A stretch of 64,000 bases of DNA, taken from Cytobacillus solani (GTDB lineage: Bacteria > Bacillota > Bacilli > Bacillales > Cytobacillaceae). A program made the position numbers and the translations under genes. Shown here piece by piece: positions 44,200-53,226 of the stretch. The notes under the pieces were generated by a model. That model saw only the letters and a list, made by a program, of their open reading frames with translations, was not told the DNA's origin and did no database searches. Where the stretch lies: NCBI RefSeq assembly GCF_001420595.1, contig NZ_LJIX01000006.1, positions 2,279,058 through 2,343,057 of the forward strand, written 5' to 3'. Numbering within the stretch: the first letter of the stretch is position 1; the number at the start of each line of letters is the position of its first letter.

Positions 44200-45969
44200 T
44201 TAGTCGATATAGTCCTTTAGCTTTTCGTACCCAACCTTTTCTTCATGTTGCCAAGGAATAATTGAGCATTTTTTAGCTAGTTTTTCGTTCACTTCATGAA
44301 TCCACTCTATTTCTGCTATAGCTTTCCCTCTTAAAATAGGATCTATTGTATTTGTTGCATATAGACTTTGGTTAATTACCCACCATTTTGGTTCAATATT
44401 TGCCCGTCTGAGATCATCTTGCAATCGTGAGGCTTCTAACACAGGTGTTGCTTCAGCAAGCGTTACTATCACAACTGCAGTTTCTTTAGGATTGCGAATT
44501 CGAGGAAGCAATTTTAATACACTATCAGGTACATCTCCTGTTGATCTAGCAATTTCTTTACTGTAAGACTGAGCTGCATCTAACAACAGTAAGGTATGTC
44601 CCGTTGGTGCTGTGTCAATAACGACAATTTCATTTTCAGTTTTTGCTACTACTTCTGCAAATGCTCGGAAGACTGCTATTTCCTCCGTACATGGAGAATT
44701 AAGATCTTCCTCTAAATATGCAAGCCCCTCTTCGTCTAAGTCTTTACTTGCGTTTGCTAAAACATCAGCTTTATATTTTTCAACTTCTACTTTTGGATTA
44801 ATGCTGCTGATCGTTAAGTTTTGATTCAGTTCATCACTTTGGAATTGGTGACTTAGGTGTGCAGCAGGATCCGTTGTAGTTAAATGTACCTTATGCCCTG
44901 TTTCAACCAAACCAATCGCAATCGCGGAAGCAACAGTTGTTTTTCCTACTCCCCCTTTTCCCATTGAAAAGATTAGTCTTGTATGATCAGAGGAGACATC
45001 ATTAATGACTCCATTCAACCGTGGAAGGTTATCAGTTTCATTTTCAAAGGACAACTCCATTGAAGGAATAGAGTATTGCTTGAATAAATATCTTAGATTT
45101 TCCACCCCTGTTAGGGAATAGGATACAAACGGCAAAGAATAAATTTCGTTCTGCTTTAAATTTTCCGGAATCTGTTTTAATGCATTTCTTTGTCGATGAT
45201 AAAAGGCAGAAGATACTTCATCCTCTTTTAAATATGACTGAAGAAGCCCATTGACGATAAGTATTTGACTTTTTATACCGATTTCTTTCAGTTCCATTGA
45301 TGCTCTGTCAGCTTCAACTAGGGACGAAACATCTGGCCTTGTTACTAGTAGTAAAGTGGTCATGCTAGGTTCAGACAAAACTTCTACTGATTTTGAATAA
45401 AGATTTTTTTTATCTGCTAAACCAGATAATGGACCTAAACATGAAGCACCATGTGTGCTTTCTTCTAGAAACCCATTCCAAGCTGTTGGAAGCTGTAAAA
45501 GTCTTAATGTATGACCTGTTGGAGCCGTATCAAAGATAATATGATCATACTGTTCAATTATTTCAGGATTTGTAAGCAAATTTGTAAATTCATCAAATGC
45601 TGCAATCTCAACTGTACAAGCACCTGATAATTGTTCTTCCATTGTAGCCACAACCGATTCAGGAAGTTTTCCACGATATGGTCCGACAACTTTCTCACGA
45701 TACGCTCTTGCTGCAGCTTCCGGATCTAAATTACTCGCAAATAAATTTTCAACTCCAGGTACTTCTTTTGGTGAGTTTGTTAGCTCTAGACCAAAAACAT
45801 CTTGTAAATTAGAGGCTGGATCTGTGCTAATCAGCAACACCTTTTTTCCACTATCAGCTAGTGCCACAGCTGTTGCACAAGCCGTTGACGTTTTTCCTAC
45901 TCCCCCTTTTCCAGTTAAAAATAGAAAGGGCGTATTAACTACATTCTTTGGATGGAAAGCTTGAAACAT
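44200..45969 (-). CDS. arsA: Arsenite efflux pump ATPase ArsA
   Basis: A 589-residue cytosolic ATPase that energises ArsB. Two homologous halves each have a deviant Walker A loop (GKGGVGKTSTACA near residue 20 and GKGGVGKTTVASA near 340) and an FDTAPTGHTLRLL or IDTAPTGHTLLLL motif. A metal-site Cys occurs in SGACTVEIAAF and in NSPCTEEIAVF. AAGGGAGGGG precedes the ATG. It lies 16 bases after arsD, so the pair is translationally linked. Full length. Confidence 0.97.
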   Translation of the reverse strand: MFQAFHPKNVVNTPFLFLTGKGGVGKTSTACATAVALADSGKKVLLISTDPASNLQDVFGLELTNSPKEVPGVENLFASNLDPEAAARAYREKVVGPYRGKLPESVVATMEEQLSGACTVEIAAFDEFTNLLTNPEIIEQYDHIIFDTAPTGHTLRLLQLPTAWNGFLEESTHGASCLGPLSGLADKKNLYSKSVEVLSEPSMTTLLLVTRPDVSSLVEADRASMELKEIGIKSQILIVNGLLQSYLKEDEVSSAFYHRQRNALKQIPENLKQNEIYSLPFVSYSLTGVENLRYLFKQYSIPSMELSFENETDNLPRLNGVINDVSSDHTRLIFSMGKGGVGKTTVASAIAIGLVETGHKVHLTTTDPAAHLSHQFQSDELNQNLTISSINPKVEVEKYKADVLANASKDLDEEGLAYLEEDLNSPCTEEIAVFRAFAEVVAKTENEIVVIDTAPTGHTLLLLDAAQSYSKEIARSTGDVPDSVLKLLPRIRNPKETAVVIVTLAEATPVLEASRLQDDLRRANIEPKWWVINQSLYATNTIDPILRGKAIAEIEWIHEVNEKLAKKCSIIPWQHEEKVGYEKLKDYID

Positions 45970-45985
45970 GATTTCCCCTCCCTTC

Positions 45986-46351
45986 TTATTTCAGTGAGTT
46001 TATATCAATAGAAACACGAGCTTTTGGTTTTTCTCTTAGTTCCTCTGGTGTTACATTAAACCATTCTGCAAATTCTTCATTTGAAGGATAACTCCCCACT
46101 CTAGCAACCTGATTGTCCACTAAGATAATTGGTAAGGCATCAGGCCCTTTTTCATGTAAAACATTATTCACTTCACTGTTTTCAGCAAATTTACCAGGAT
46201 CATTTGTTAGTTGGTATCGTTTAATATCAAAGCCTTTTTCCTTTAATGAATAAATGGCTGATGCCACTCTCGTTAACTCCGGATCTACACTGGGACCGCA
46301 AACACCTGTAGAACAACACATTGCTGGGTCAAAAATTTCAACTTTTTTCAT
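45986..46351 (-). CDS. arsD: Arsenite metallochaperone ArsD
   Basis: A 121-residue protein that takes As(III) from thiols and gives it to ArsA. The conserved C12-C13 and C18 occur in DPAMCCSTGVCGPSVDPEL. It lacks the extra C-terminal vicinal cysteines of the E. coli R773 protein, as other Gram-positive forms do. AGGAGG lies before the ATG. It heads the arsD-arsA-phosphatase-HesB block, behind its own operator and after an arsC terminator. Confidence 0.96.
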   Translation of the reverse strand: MKKVEIFDPAMCCSTGVCGPSVDPELTRVASAIYSLKEKGFDIKRYQLTNDPGKFAENSEVNNVLHEKGPDALPIILVDNQVARVGSYPSNEEFAEWFNVTPEELREKPKARVSIDINSLK

Positions 46352-46374
46352 ATTAAATCCTCCTATAATATCAA

Positions 46375-46390
46375 ATAAGCATATGCTTAT
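46375..46390. promoter_or_regulatory. ArsR-type operator before arsD
   Basis: The perfect dyad ATAAGCATATGCTTAT, 24 bases upstream of the arsD start. It shares ATAA-N8-TTAT with two boxes before arsR. Confidence 0.6.
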
Positions 46391-46395
46391 ATTTA

Positions 46396-46428
46396 TTTTA
46401 AAAGAAAACCAAGAGATACCTCTTGGTT
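46396..46428 (-). terminator. Terminator between arsC and arsD
   Basis: An AACCAAGAG/CTCTTGGTT stem followed by TTTTCTTTT on the reverse strand. It may end arsRBC transcripts or act as a partial stop. Confidence 0.78.
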
Positions 46429-46438
46429 ATTTATTTGT

Positions 46439-46858
46439 TTATTTTCCTGTTTCAGCAAACCTCTTGATTCTTTCGCCAACTTCATCACGGACACGTTGGA
46501 AAAATACCCATTTTTCCTCTTCTGTGCCTTCTGCTTTTGCTGGGTCATCAAAGCCCCAGTGTTCACGTTTTACTTGAGGTGGTGTAATCGGACACTTATC
46601 AGCTGCATCCCCACATAATGTAACCACTAAATCAGCGTTATTTAATATTTTAGGATCAATTATGTCGGATGTTTGATTGGAAATATCAATATCAACTTCT
46701 TTCATTGCTTTAACTGCATTCGGATTTAAACCGTGTGCTTCGATTCCTGCACTGTATACATCCCAATCCTCACCTAAGTACTTCTTTGACCATCCTTCTG
46801 CCATTTGGCTTCTGCAAGAGTTTCCAGTACATAAAAAGTAGATTGTTTTTTTAGACAT
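46439..46858 (-). CDS. arsC: Arsenate reductase ArsC, thioredoxin-linked
   Basis: A 139-residue low-molecular-weight-phosphatase-fold reductase. The P-loop CTGNSCRSQ gives C10 and Arg16, and the redox relay C82 and C89 lies in [10 protein letters not shown]. This is the S. aureus pI258/B. subtilis type, using thioredoxin. GGAG precedes the ATG. It is 21 bases downstream of arsB. Confidence 0.97.
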   Translation of the reverse strand: MSKKTIYFLCTGNSCRSQMAEGWSKKYLGEDWDVYSAGIEAHGLNPNAVKAMKEVDIDISNQTSDIIDPKILNNADLVVTLCGDAADKCPITPPQVKREHWGFDDPAKAEGTEEEKWVFFQRVRDEVGERIKRFAETGK

Positions 46859-46879
46859 AAAGTATTTCTCCTTTATTAT

Positions 46880-48178
46880 TTAGTGAATAATCAACAACCA
46901 TATATATAGGCCAACTAATGTAATAAATAGTGTTGGAATGGTTAGAACAATACCTGTTTTGAAGTAGGTTCCCCAAGATATTTTAACCCCTTTTTGGGAT
47001 AAAACATGAAGCCATAATAATGTTGCTAGAGAGCCAATAGGTGTAATTTTAGGTCCTAAATCTGAACCAATAACATTCGCATATATTAGAGCTTCGCGAA
47101 TGACCCCAGTTGTACTTGTATCAGCAATCGCCAGAGCATCAATCATAACAGTTGGCATATTGTTCATAATTGAAGAAAGAATAGCTGCAATGAATCCCAT
47201 TCCTACTGTTGCAACAAATAAACCTTGGTCTGCAGTTACTTGAATTAGGTCGGCTAAGATGTTAGTCAGACCAACGTTTCTTAATCCATAAACAACAACA
47301 TACATACCAATTGAGAAAAAGACGATCGCCCAAGGTGCCCCTTTGATAACAGTGCGAGTATTTACTGCTTGACTTCTTCTTGCCATGATAAGGAAAAAGA
47401 TTGCTACGATGCTAGCGATAATAGATACTGGAATACCTGTAAATTCACTAGCAAAATAACCAACTAGCAGAATCCCTAACACGATCCAAGATAACCGAAA
47501 CATATTTTTGTCCCGAATAGCTTCCACAGGTTTTTTCAACTGTGACATATCGTAATTCTTTGGTATGCTTTTACGGAAATAGAGAAAGAGAACCAAAATA
47601 CTTGCTGCCAATGAAAAGAAATTAGGAATTATCATTCTTGAAGCAAACTCCGCAAATCCTATCCCAAAGAAATCTGCAGACACAATATTTACTAAGTTAC
47701 TAACTACTAGTGGAAGCGAGGTTGTATCCGCAATAAATCCACTTGCGATAATAAATGGAAAAACCATTTTTTCATTGAACTTTAGATTTCGAACCATCGC
47801 TAAAACAATAGGAGTCAATATCAGTGCAGCTCCATCATTCGCAAAGAATGCTGCCACTAATGCTCCAAGTACAGAAACATAGACAAACATCCTTACTCCA
47901 TTTCCTCTAGCAGCCCTTGCCATATGAAGAGCTGCCCACTCAAAGAATCCAATTTCATCAAGAATTAATGAAATAATGATGATAGCAATAAATGCTAACG
48001 TTGCATTCCACACAATAGATGTCACATCGATTACATCTTTAAAATCAACAACTCCAATAATTAAAGCGAGGATCGCTCCCCCACAAGCAGACCAACCAAT
48101 GGATAATCCTTTAGGTTGCCAAATCACTAAAATAAGTGTGATTAAAAAAATCACTGATGCTAAAATAATTGATGACAA
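46880..48178 (-). CDS. arsB: Arsenite efflux permease ArsB
   Basis: A 432-residue transporter with about 12 membrane helices. It closely follows the S. aureus ArsB pattern: FVIWQPKGL-like [62 protein letters not shown] and [21 protein letters not shown] choose TTG 48178 because AGGGGGG lies six bases before it and because this aligns with the known ArsB start; GTG 48196 has no site. It works alone or with ArsA, which is present in this operon. Confidence 0.95.
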   Translation of the reverse strand: MSSIILASVIFLITLILVIWQPKGLSIGWSACGGAILALIIGVVDFKDVIDVTSIVWNATLAFIAIIIISLILDEIGFFEWAALHMARAARGNGVRMFVYVSVLGALVAAFFANDGAALILTPIVLAMVRNLKFNEKMVFPFIIASGFIADTTSLPLVVSNLVNIVSADFFGIGFAEFASRMIIPNFFSLAASILVLFLYFRKSIPKNYDMSQLKKPVEAIRDKNMFRLSWIVLGILLVGYFASEFTGIPVSIIASIVAIFFLIMARRSQAVNTRTVIKGAPWAIVFFSIGMYVVVYGLRNVGLTNILADLIQVTADQGLFVATVGMGFIAAILSSIMNNMPTVMIDALAIADTSTTGVIREALIYANVIGSDLGPKITPIGSLATLLWLHVLSQKGVKISWGTYFKTGIVLTIPTLFITLVGLYIWLLIIH

Positions 48179-48192
48179 TATGTTCCCCCCTA

Positions 48193-48537
48193 TCACTCAC
48201 AAGAGATGCGTAAACCCTGTTCTTCTAGTTCTTTTAATTTAAAATCCTGATTAGGAAGGTGTTGAAGAATATTTTGCACCAATGGATAATACTCACTTTC
48301 TTTATTTAAAGAATAGATAATCCATTGTCCTCTTCTCATTTCTTTCACGATTCCTAAGTCTTTTAACTTTCTTAAATGTTGGCTAATTGCAGGCTGACTT
48401 GTTTTAAACATTTCAACAAATTCACAAACACAACAATCATGAGAGTCTAAAATTTTCACCATTGTTAGCCGAGTTTTATCGCCCAAAAGTTTTAGGATTG
48501 TCGAAGCATTTGTAATAGTGATAAGCGTTTGTTGCAT
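48193..48537 (-). CDS. arsR: Arsenical resistance repressor ArsR
   Basis: A 114-residue ArsR/SmtB repressor. The As(III) site is the C35-C36-C38 cluster in [11 protein letters not shown] at the start of the DNA-binding region, followed by [22 protein letters not shown] 48537 follows AGGAGGTG. It is first in arsRBC. Two near-identical 28-bp boxes lie upstream, so autoregulation is expected. Confidence 0.96.
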   Translation of the reverse strand: MQQTLITITNASTILKLLGDKTRLTMVKILDSHDCCVCEFVEMFKTSQPAISQHLRKLKDLGIVKEMRRGQWIIYSLNKESEYYPLVQNILQHLPNQDFKLKELEEQGLRISCE

Positions 48538-48560
48538 TAAAAGCACCTCCTATTCTTATT

Positions 48561-48588
48561 ATAAACACATAATAATTTACTTATATTA
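48561..48588. promoter_or_regulatory. ArsR box 1 (proximal)
   Basis: A 28-bp element matching 48659-48686 at 25 of 28 positions, with an internal ATAA-TAATTTAC-TTAT dyad. It lies 24 bases from the arsR start. Confidence 0.55.
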
Positions 48589-48658
48589 AATATAGATGTG
48601 TACATTTAATTTAGTATTATAATGGAATCCTGTTACTATCCAATATAAATAATTTTCA

Positions 48659-48686
48659 ATAAACATATAACAATTTACTTATATAA
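48659..48686. promoter_or_regulatory. ArsR box 2 (distal)
   Basis: The second copy of the 28-bp element, with ATAA-CAATTTAC-TTAT inside, in the same orientation 98 bases away. Confidence 0.5.
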
Positions 48687-48780
48687 TAAAACACTTATGT
48701 ATTTCCTGCAATTATTTTTTATAAAAACAATGTTGCTTTGAAATAAAGTTTGTTTAAAACCTGTTATTTATGGTAAATAT

Positions 48781-48815
48781 AAAAAAATCCATTTTGATAA
48801 AAAATCAAAATGGAC
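48781..48815 (-). terminator. Terminator after the GNAT pseudogene
   Basis: A TCCATTTTGAT/ATCAAAATGGA stem followed by T7 on the reverse strand. It also insulates the arsR promoter. Confidence 0.82.
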
Positions 48816-48907
48816 TCGATATTCAGAAGTTTTATTTTAATTTTTAATAAATCAAAAATTTACAATACTTTTCTCATTCTCCATACGGGATACTTCTCAT
48901 TTTCAAC

Positions 48908-49374
48908 TTATTCTTCTTTTATTTTGACCATTCCTGAAAGGCTATATAAATTTATAGCTATTTTATTATTAGAAGATACCCTCAAATGATATTCGGATAT
49001 ATTCATTGCCCTAAAAAATTTATCCGCATATCTTATCAAAACCTTGCCAAGACCTTTTCCACGATAATCTGGTATTAGATAGAGTAAATCTATATAACCA
49101 ATTTCGATACCTTCGTGGTCCGTAATACCAAGCCCCATTTGTCCCACTGGAATATTATCCTTTTCAATAACTAATTGACCAATAGGAAGTTTATTAACTC
49201 TTTCACTCACTCTATTTAAGTAAGCATTAAAATCAAAATTATCCGATGTTCCAACATTATTAATTTCGGTATCTTTCCTAAATCGAATAAGGTATCCTTG
49301 TCATTTTCTAAATTCACTACACGAACATACAAATCCAGCCCATTGTTTTCAAAATCAATTAGTCCGATATTCAT
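48908..49374 (-). pseudogene. GNAT-family acetyltransferase, frameshifted
   Basis: The N-terminal frame from ATG 49374 reads MNIGLIDFENNGLDLYVRVV up to NDKDTL. Then one base is missing, and the protein continues as IRFRKDTEINNVGTSDNFDF and on through GQMGLGI and the acetyl-CoA loop DYRGKGLGKVLIRYA to LSGMVKIKEE. The frameshift is near 49292. The second part alone would lack the first strands of the fold. Substrate unknown. Confidence 0.75.
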
Positions 49375-49773
49375 AACTTTTCACTTTTCTTCAATATTAG
49401 AAATTATTTTAAAGTATTCTGTGAAAAGTACCTAAATCCTTCTTCACCCTTACTCTTTAACGAAATTCCAAGAATGACTATTTAACTCCTTCTTTGTTCA
49501 ACAATCTGGACCTATTGTGGAACAAGAATAAATCCTGCATATTCAACACAGAATTTTTAATCTAGGTGCAATTACTACATTTCACTCCTTCCCTTGGTAG
49601 CTTTTATGAAGATGGAGTACTTATCGTCCTATCGTAATATGGGGGTGAGCAATGATAAAAATGCTCCCTGTATAAAATGATTGGGTTGGCGCTGTCAGCT
49701 GTTTCGTTGGAGTTTCGGTTATGTTGTTTGCCCCCGTCATTAAATACTGCTGAAGTAACTGGGGCTTTTGTAA
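49375..49773. other. Intergenic stretch with a degenerate repeat copy
   Basis: A weak copy of the dispersed repeat lies at about 49490-49540, and a second CCCCCGTCATTAAATA-like piece at about 49732. No gene is supported. Confidence 0.4.
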
Positions 49774-49820
49774 AAAAATCCCAATTTCTCTTTATAATTC
49801 ATAGGTAAATTGGGATTTTT
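49774..49820. terminator. Bidirectional terminator
   Basis: 14-bp perfect arms, AAAAATCCCAATTT and its complement, with A and T runs. It ends the arsO/flavoprotein operon on the reverse strand. Confidence 0.88.
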
Positions 49821-49827
49821 ATGATGG

Positions 49828-50025
49828 TCATCCTTGTAATTCCTTATAGGCATTCAAAAATTGTTTGAACGTTTCTCGTCCCATATTTTCTTCTTGACTA
49901 TTAAACAAGCGCTTAAATGTTTGCTCTTTCGCTTCATCCACAGAACATCCACAAGCATTCATAATTAATTTTATATATGAAATAAAGTATTCTTTCCCCA
50001 GAGTTCCTGCATGATTAATGGTCAT
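49828..50025 (-). CDS. Small protein (65 residues) at the end of the organoarsenical operon
   Basis: It begins MTINHAGTLGKEYFISYIKL and contains a CGCSVDEAKEQ motif with two cysteines. GGGGG lies seven bases before ATG 50025, which decides the start over ATG 50040-50043. It is 73 bases after the flavoprotein and directly before a strong terminator. Mostly alpha-helical by eye. Family unknown; the CGC motif suggests a thiol role. Confidence 0.65.
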   Translation of the reverse strand: MTINHAGTLGKEYFISYIKLIMNACGCSVDEAKEQTFKRLFNSQEENMGRETFKQFLNAYKELQG

Positions 50026-50098
50026 TTTATTTTCCCCCATCACTCGATAATCTTTATTTTATATGATATAGGGAAACAATGAGTTTCCCTATATCAAT

Positions 50099-51484
50099 TT
50101 AATTACATGACGTTGAATTATCACAACCAGATTTTTTCTCGTTAAAGTTTACACTACACACACCAGTTTCAGGTAAATCCAATTCCACTTTTTCTGCAGA
50201 TTCAACATCCCCACTAAGATAGGCTACAATTGATCTTACCTGTTCGTATCCTGTCGCCATTAGAAATGTTGGAGCACGTCCATAGCTTTTCGCTCCAACT
50301 ATATATAGATCTTTTTCGGGCTGGCGCAATTCCTTTTCTCCATGTGGCCGAACGGTTCCACAACTGTGGATATTCGGGTCGATAAGTGGAGCTAATGCTT
50401 CAACACTTTCCGTAGCTGAGTCAATTGCTATTCTAACTTCTCCTAAAATAGTTAAATCTGGTCGGCTCCCTGCATTTACAATTATCTCTTCAATCCCATT
50501 AAGAATGCTTTCCTCATTATCCTTATGTCCTTTAATCATTATTCCTTCCTGAGTTTTTCTTACCTCTTGGATTCTAAAAGGAGTAACTACCTTAATCTTC
50601 TGTTCATCTACTAAACTATGGATACGACTTCCTAATTCACCGCGTGCAGCTAATGCATCCTTTTCTTCTCCACCATACGCATCTTCAACACGCTTCCTTC
50701 TCATTATCCATATAATTTCCGTTTTATCATACGTCTCCTTAAGTTTTGCTAAATCCAATAACGCATTTATAGCTGAATGTCCACCTCCAACAACTGCAAC
50801 ACGTTTATTAGCATAACGTTTCTTTTCTTTTTCTAATATATTGGGGATTCCGTAAAATACTTGTTCATGGAGTGATTTTTCCTCATTAAGCCACACCCCA
50901 CTTGAAGTAGCTGGATTTGGATTCCCCCAAGTTCCCGTTGCATCAATTACAGCTCTTGCCTCAAACGTTTTATATGTTCCATTAGATTCTGTATGAATAA
51001 TAAAAGGGATATTTTCTCGATTAAGTGTTTTCATTTTATCTGTATCTTTTTTACCAATAGATACAACCTTAGTATTTAATTGAATATAAGGCTGAAATTC
51101 GCTAAGATTTGAAAGTGGTTCTAAATATTGTTCTACGATTTCTTTCCCTGTTGGCAATTTTTCTAATTCTGGATGTGTCCAATTATTCTGTTCCAGTAAA
51201 CTCTTTGCTACTTTATCAACGTTATAACGCCATGGTGAAAATAATCGGATATGGCCCCAAGTCAATATGTTTGCACCTACTTGACTGCCACTTTCTAATA
51301 AGATAAACGTCTGCCCCCGACTAACTAAATGAGCTGCAGCAGCCAAACCAACAGGACCGGCGCCAATAATAGCTACTGGTAGTTTTTCTTTTTCATTATT
51401 ATTTTCTGACTTAGTGTTAAGGGATCTTTCTTGTGGAGCACAAAATCCGTTTACATTTACTAATAGATTATTTGAATTTGTCAT
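50099..51484 (-). CDS. FAD/NAD(P)-dependent oxidoreductase with Cys-rich C-terminus
   Basis: A 461-residue flavoprotein. The FAD Rossmann motif AIIGAGPVGLAAAAHL is at about 38-53, and the NAD(P) motif AVVGGGHSAINALL at about 228-241. A late block, YIVGAKSYGRAPTFLMATG, ends the FAD domain. The N-terminal extension has NGFCAPQE, and the extreme C-terminus has three cysteines (CSVNFN, SGCDNSTSCN). Free cysteines at both tails are unusual and suit thiol-reactive As(III). AGGAGAAGG precedes the ATG. It is 31 bases after arsO. The substrate is unknown; oxidation or reduction of an arsenical is inferred from the operon. Confidence 0.82.
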   Translation of the reverse strand: MTNSNNLLVNVNGFCAPQERSLNTKSENNNEKEKLPVAIIGAGPVGLAAAAHLVSRGQTFILLESGSQVGANILTWGHIRLFSPWRYNVDKVAKSLLEQNNWTHPELEKLPTGKEIVEQYLEPLSNLSEFQPYIQLNTKVVSIGKKDTDKMKTLNRENIPFIIHTESNGTYKTFEARAVIDATGTWGNPNPATSSGVWLNEEKSLHEQVFYGIPNILEKEKKRYANKRVAVVGGGHSAINALLDLAKLKETYDKTEIIWIMRRKRVEDAYGGEEKDALAARGELGSRIHSLVDEQKIKVVTPFRIQEVRKTQEGIMIKGHKDNEESILNGIEEIIVNAGSRPDLTILGEVRIAIDSATESVEALAPLIDPNIHSCGTVRPHGEKELRQPEKDLYIVGAKSYGRAPTFLMATGYEQVRSIVAYLSGDVESAEKVELDLPETGVCSVNFNEKKSGCDNSTSCN

Positions 51485-51515
51485 TTTCCTTCTCCTCTTT
51501 TCTTTATGCTATATT

Positions 51516-52580
51516 TTATTTATGAGTTTCTATATAGGCTAACAGTTTTCTAACAACATAACGTGCATCAGAACCGACTCCTCTTAATGTTGCAGAAGCA
51601 AATGATCGTTGACCTTCTATTCCTACATAATAAAGTCCTGGAGTAGAGCTACTTACACCCCCTGCATGCATTGGGTTTCCTTCTGCGTCAAGAGCCTCCA
51701 CTTCCAATAAATACGGAAAATTACTTCGGTATCCAGTTGCAAATATGACCGTATCCACCGGTTCTTTTGTTCCATCTGCCCAAATCACTCCTTCTGAAAA
51801 AAAAGAAGTAAACATTTGCTTCTGATCCGGTTTTCCATTATCTAATGGTTCTTTAAAATTTCCTGAATCAATAACTGAATCTGAAGTAGGTACCGTTTTG
51901 CCGAACTTCCAAAATGGAAAAGTATCAAAACCAATAATTCTAAGCCAAAAATGCAAGTCTCTACCTAATATTTTTTGACTAACTATTTTGACCGGGTGAC
52001 GTACAGCTAACGTAGTATTACTTACATCTGCCAATTCAATTGCAATTTGTACTGCAGAATTTCTACTACCCACCACTACAACCCTTTGATTAGTAAAAGC
52101 TTCTGGTGTTAGGTAATCTGCTGAATGTATGGTTCTTCCCATAAATAACTCCTGTCCCTTTATAGAAGGAGTAAATGGATTATTGAATGATCCTGTCGCA
52201 TTTATGATTGTTTTAGATTTATACTTACTACCTGATGCTGTTTGTATCGTAAACACATGGTTTTCTTGTACTACAGATATTACCTTCGAATTCTTTACTA
52301 TGGGTAAATTAAAATATTTTTGATAATCTTCAAGATAGCTAATAACTTCTGACTTTGTCGGGTAACGTTCAGGCTCCCCTGGAATTTTCATACCCGGTAA
52401 AGATGAAAATCGTGCTGGCGAAAACAATTTGAGACTGTCATAATACTTTGGCCATGAGCCAGCAGCCCTTTCTTCTGATTCTAAAATCAAAAATGGTAAT
52501 TTACTTTTTTGTAAATGATATCCCGCAGCAAGACCGGCCTGACCTCCACCAATTACAATAACATCCCAAATTTTATTCAT
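51516..52580 (-). CDS. arsO: ArsO-type flavin monooxygenase
   Basis: A 354-residue NAD(P)/FAD-dependent monooxygenase of the CzcO/ArsO group. VIVIGGGQAGLAAGYHL near residue 7 is the FAD motif, FSPARFSSLPG is group-typical, and VVVVGSRNSAVQIAIELA is the NADPH motif. FATGYRSNFPYL closes the fold. Such genes are frequent in arsenic clusters. ATG 52580 follows AAGGAGG. A TTGCAAATTACAA dyad lies just upstream. It is 52 bases after the MarR-type gene. Confidence 0.85.
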   Translation of the reverse strand: MNKIWDVIVIGGGQAGLAAGYHLQKSKLPFLILESEERAAGSWPKYYDSLKLFSPARFSSLPGMKIPGEPERYPTKSEVISYLEDYQKYFNLPIVKNSKVISVVQENHVFTIQTASGSKYKSKTIINATGSFNNPFTPSIKGQELFMGRTIHSADYLTPEAFTNQRVVVVGSRNSAVQIAIELADVSNTTLAVRHPVKIVSQKILGRDLHFWLRIIGFDTFPFWKFGKTVPTSDSVIDSGNFKEPLDNGKPDQKQMFTSFFSEGVIWADGTKEPVDTVIFATGYRSNFPYLLEVEALDAEGNPMHAGGVSSSTPGLYYVGIEGQRSFASATLRGVGSDARYVVRKLLAYIETHK

Positions 52581-52601
52581 TTGATCCTCCTTGAAATTTA
52601 T

Positions 52602-52614
52602 TTGCAAATTACAA
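52602..52614. promoter_or_regulatory. Candidate MarR-type operator before arsO
   Basis: TTGCAAATTACAA, one of three matches to TTGYAANTTRCAA in intergenic DNA of this island. Confidence 0.5.
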
Positions 52615-52632
52615 GTATTTATTTTGAGGTTT

Positions 52633-53082
52633 TCACCTCAATGGAATAGCACAACAATTGTTTGTTTTTACCATAGCCTCATTTAATAACTTAATGGACC
52701 GAATTACTGTCTCTTTCTCAAACTCATTCATGTGAGAAAAAACATCATTCAAGTAAGTATTCATTTGCTGATCAATCGTTGTCGCGACAAATTTCCCTTC
52801 AGTTGTAAGTGATAGGATATAGACTCTTTTATCTTCCGGGAGTGGAGTCTTTTTTACCAAATTCATTTTTACTAATGATTGGACTTGGCGACTGAACGTA
52901 GTAATATCAGTTCCTAATGCTTCTGCAACTTGCTGCATGGACGGATTATGCTGATTATCAATTTCATAAAGAATATGGCTATGGATGATTGAAATATCAA
53001 AGCCACCTACGCTGCAACAATTTTTATCTAATAAACCAAAGCGTCGTGTCATAATCTGAAACATTTCACGGAGATTTTCCAC
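52633..53082 (-). CDS. MarR-family regulator with two vicinal cysteine pairs
   Basis: A 149-residue winged-helix regulator. The DNA-binding region MQQVAEALGTDITTFSRQVQ and the wing LPEDKRVYILSLT are normal for MarR. C22-C23 near the N-terminus (DKNCCSVGG) and C143-C144 near the C-terminus (TNNCCAIPLR) are unusual. MarR dimers bring the N- and C-terminal helices together, so these pairs could form a joint As(III) site. A GTG start follows AAAGGAGG. It lies between arsM and arsO. It is a strong candidate for the regulator of the methylation/oxidation genes. Confidence 0.85.
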   Translation of the reverse strand: MENLREMFQIMTRRFGLLDKNCCSVGGFDISIIHSHILYEIDNQHNPSMQQVAEALGTDITTFSRQVQSLVKMNLVKKTPLPEDKRVYILSLTTEGKFVATTIDQQMNTYLNDVFSHMNEFEKETVIRSIKLLNEAMVKTNNCCAIPLR

Positions 53083-53142
53083 TATTTTCTACCTCCTTTG
53101 TATTAAAACATCAATGAGTTGTAATAAATAAATTCTATTGGA

Positions 53143-53192
53143 AAGAAAAACACGAGCAAATTCAGGTAAGTTTACCCCATTTCCACTCGTGT
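53143..53192 (-). terminator. Terminator after arsM
   Basis: An ACACGAG/CTCGTGT outer stem with an inner GGTAAG/TTTACC pairing, followed by TTTTTCTTTCC on the reverse strand. Confidence 0.75.
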
Positions 53193-53226
53193 CAGGGTAA
53201 GCTATTTACTAATTATCTAAATTTAA

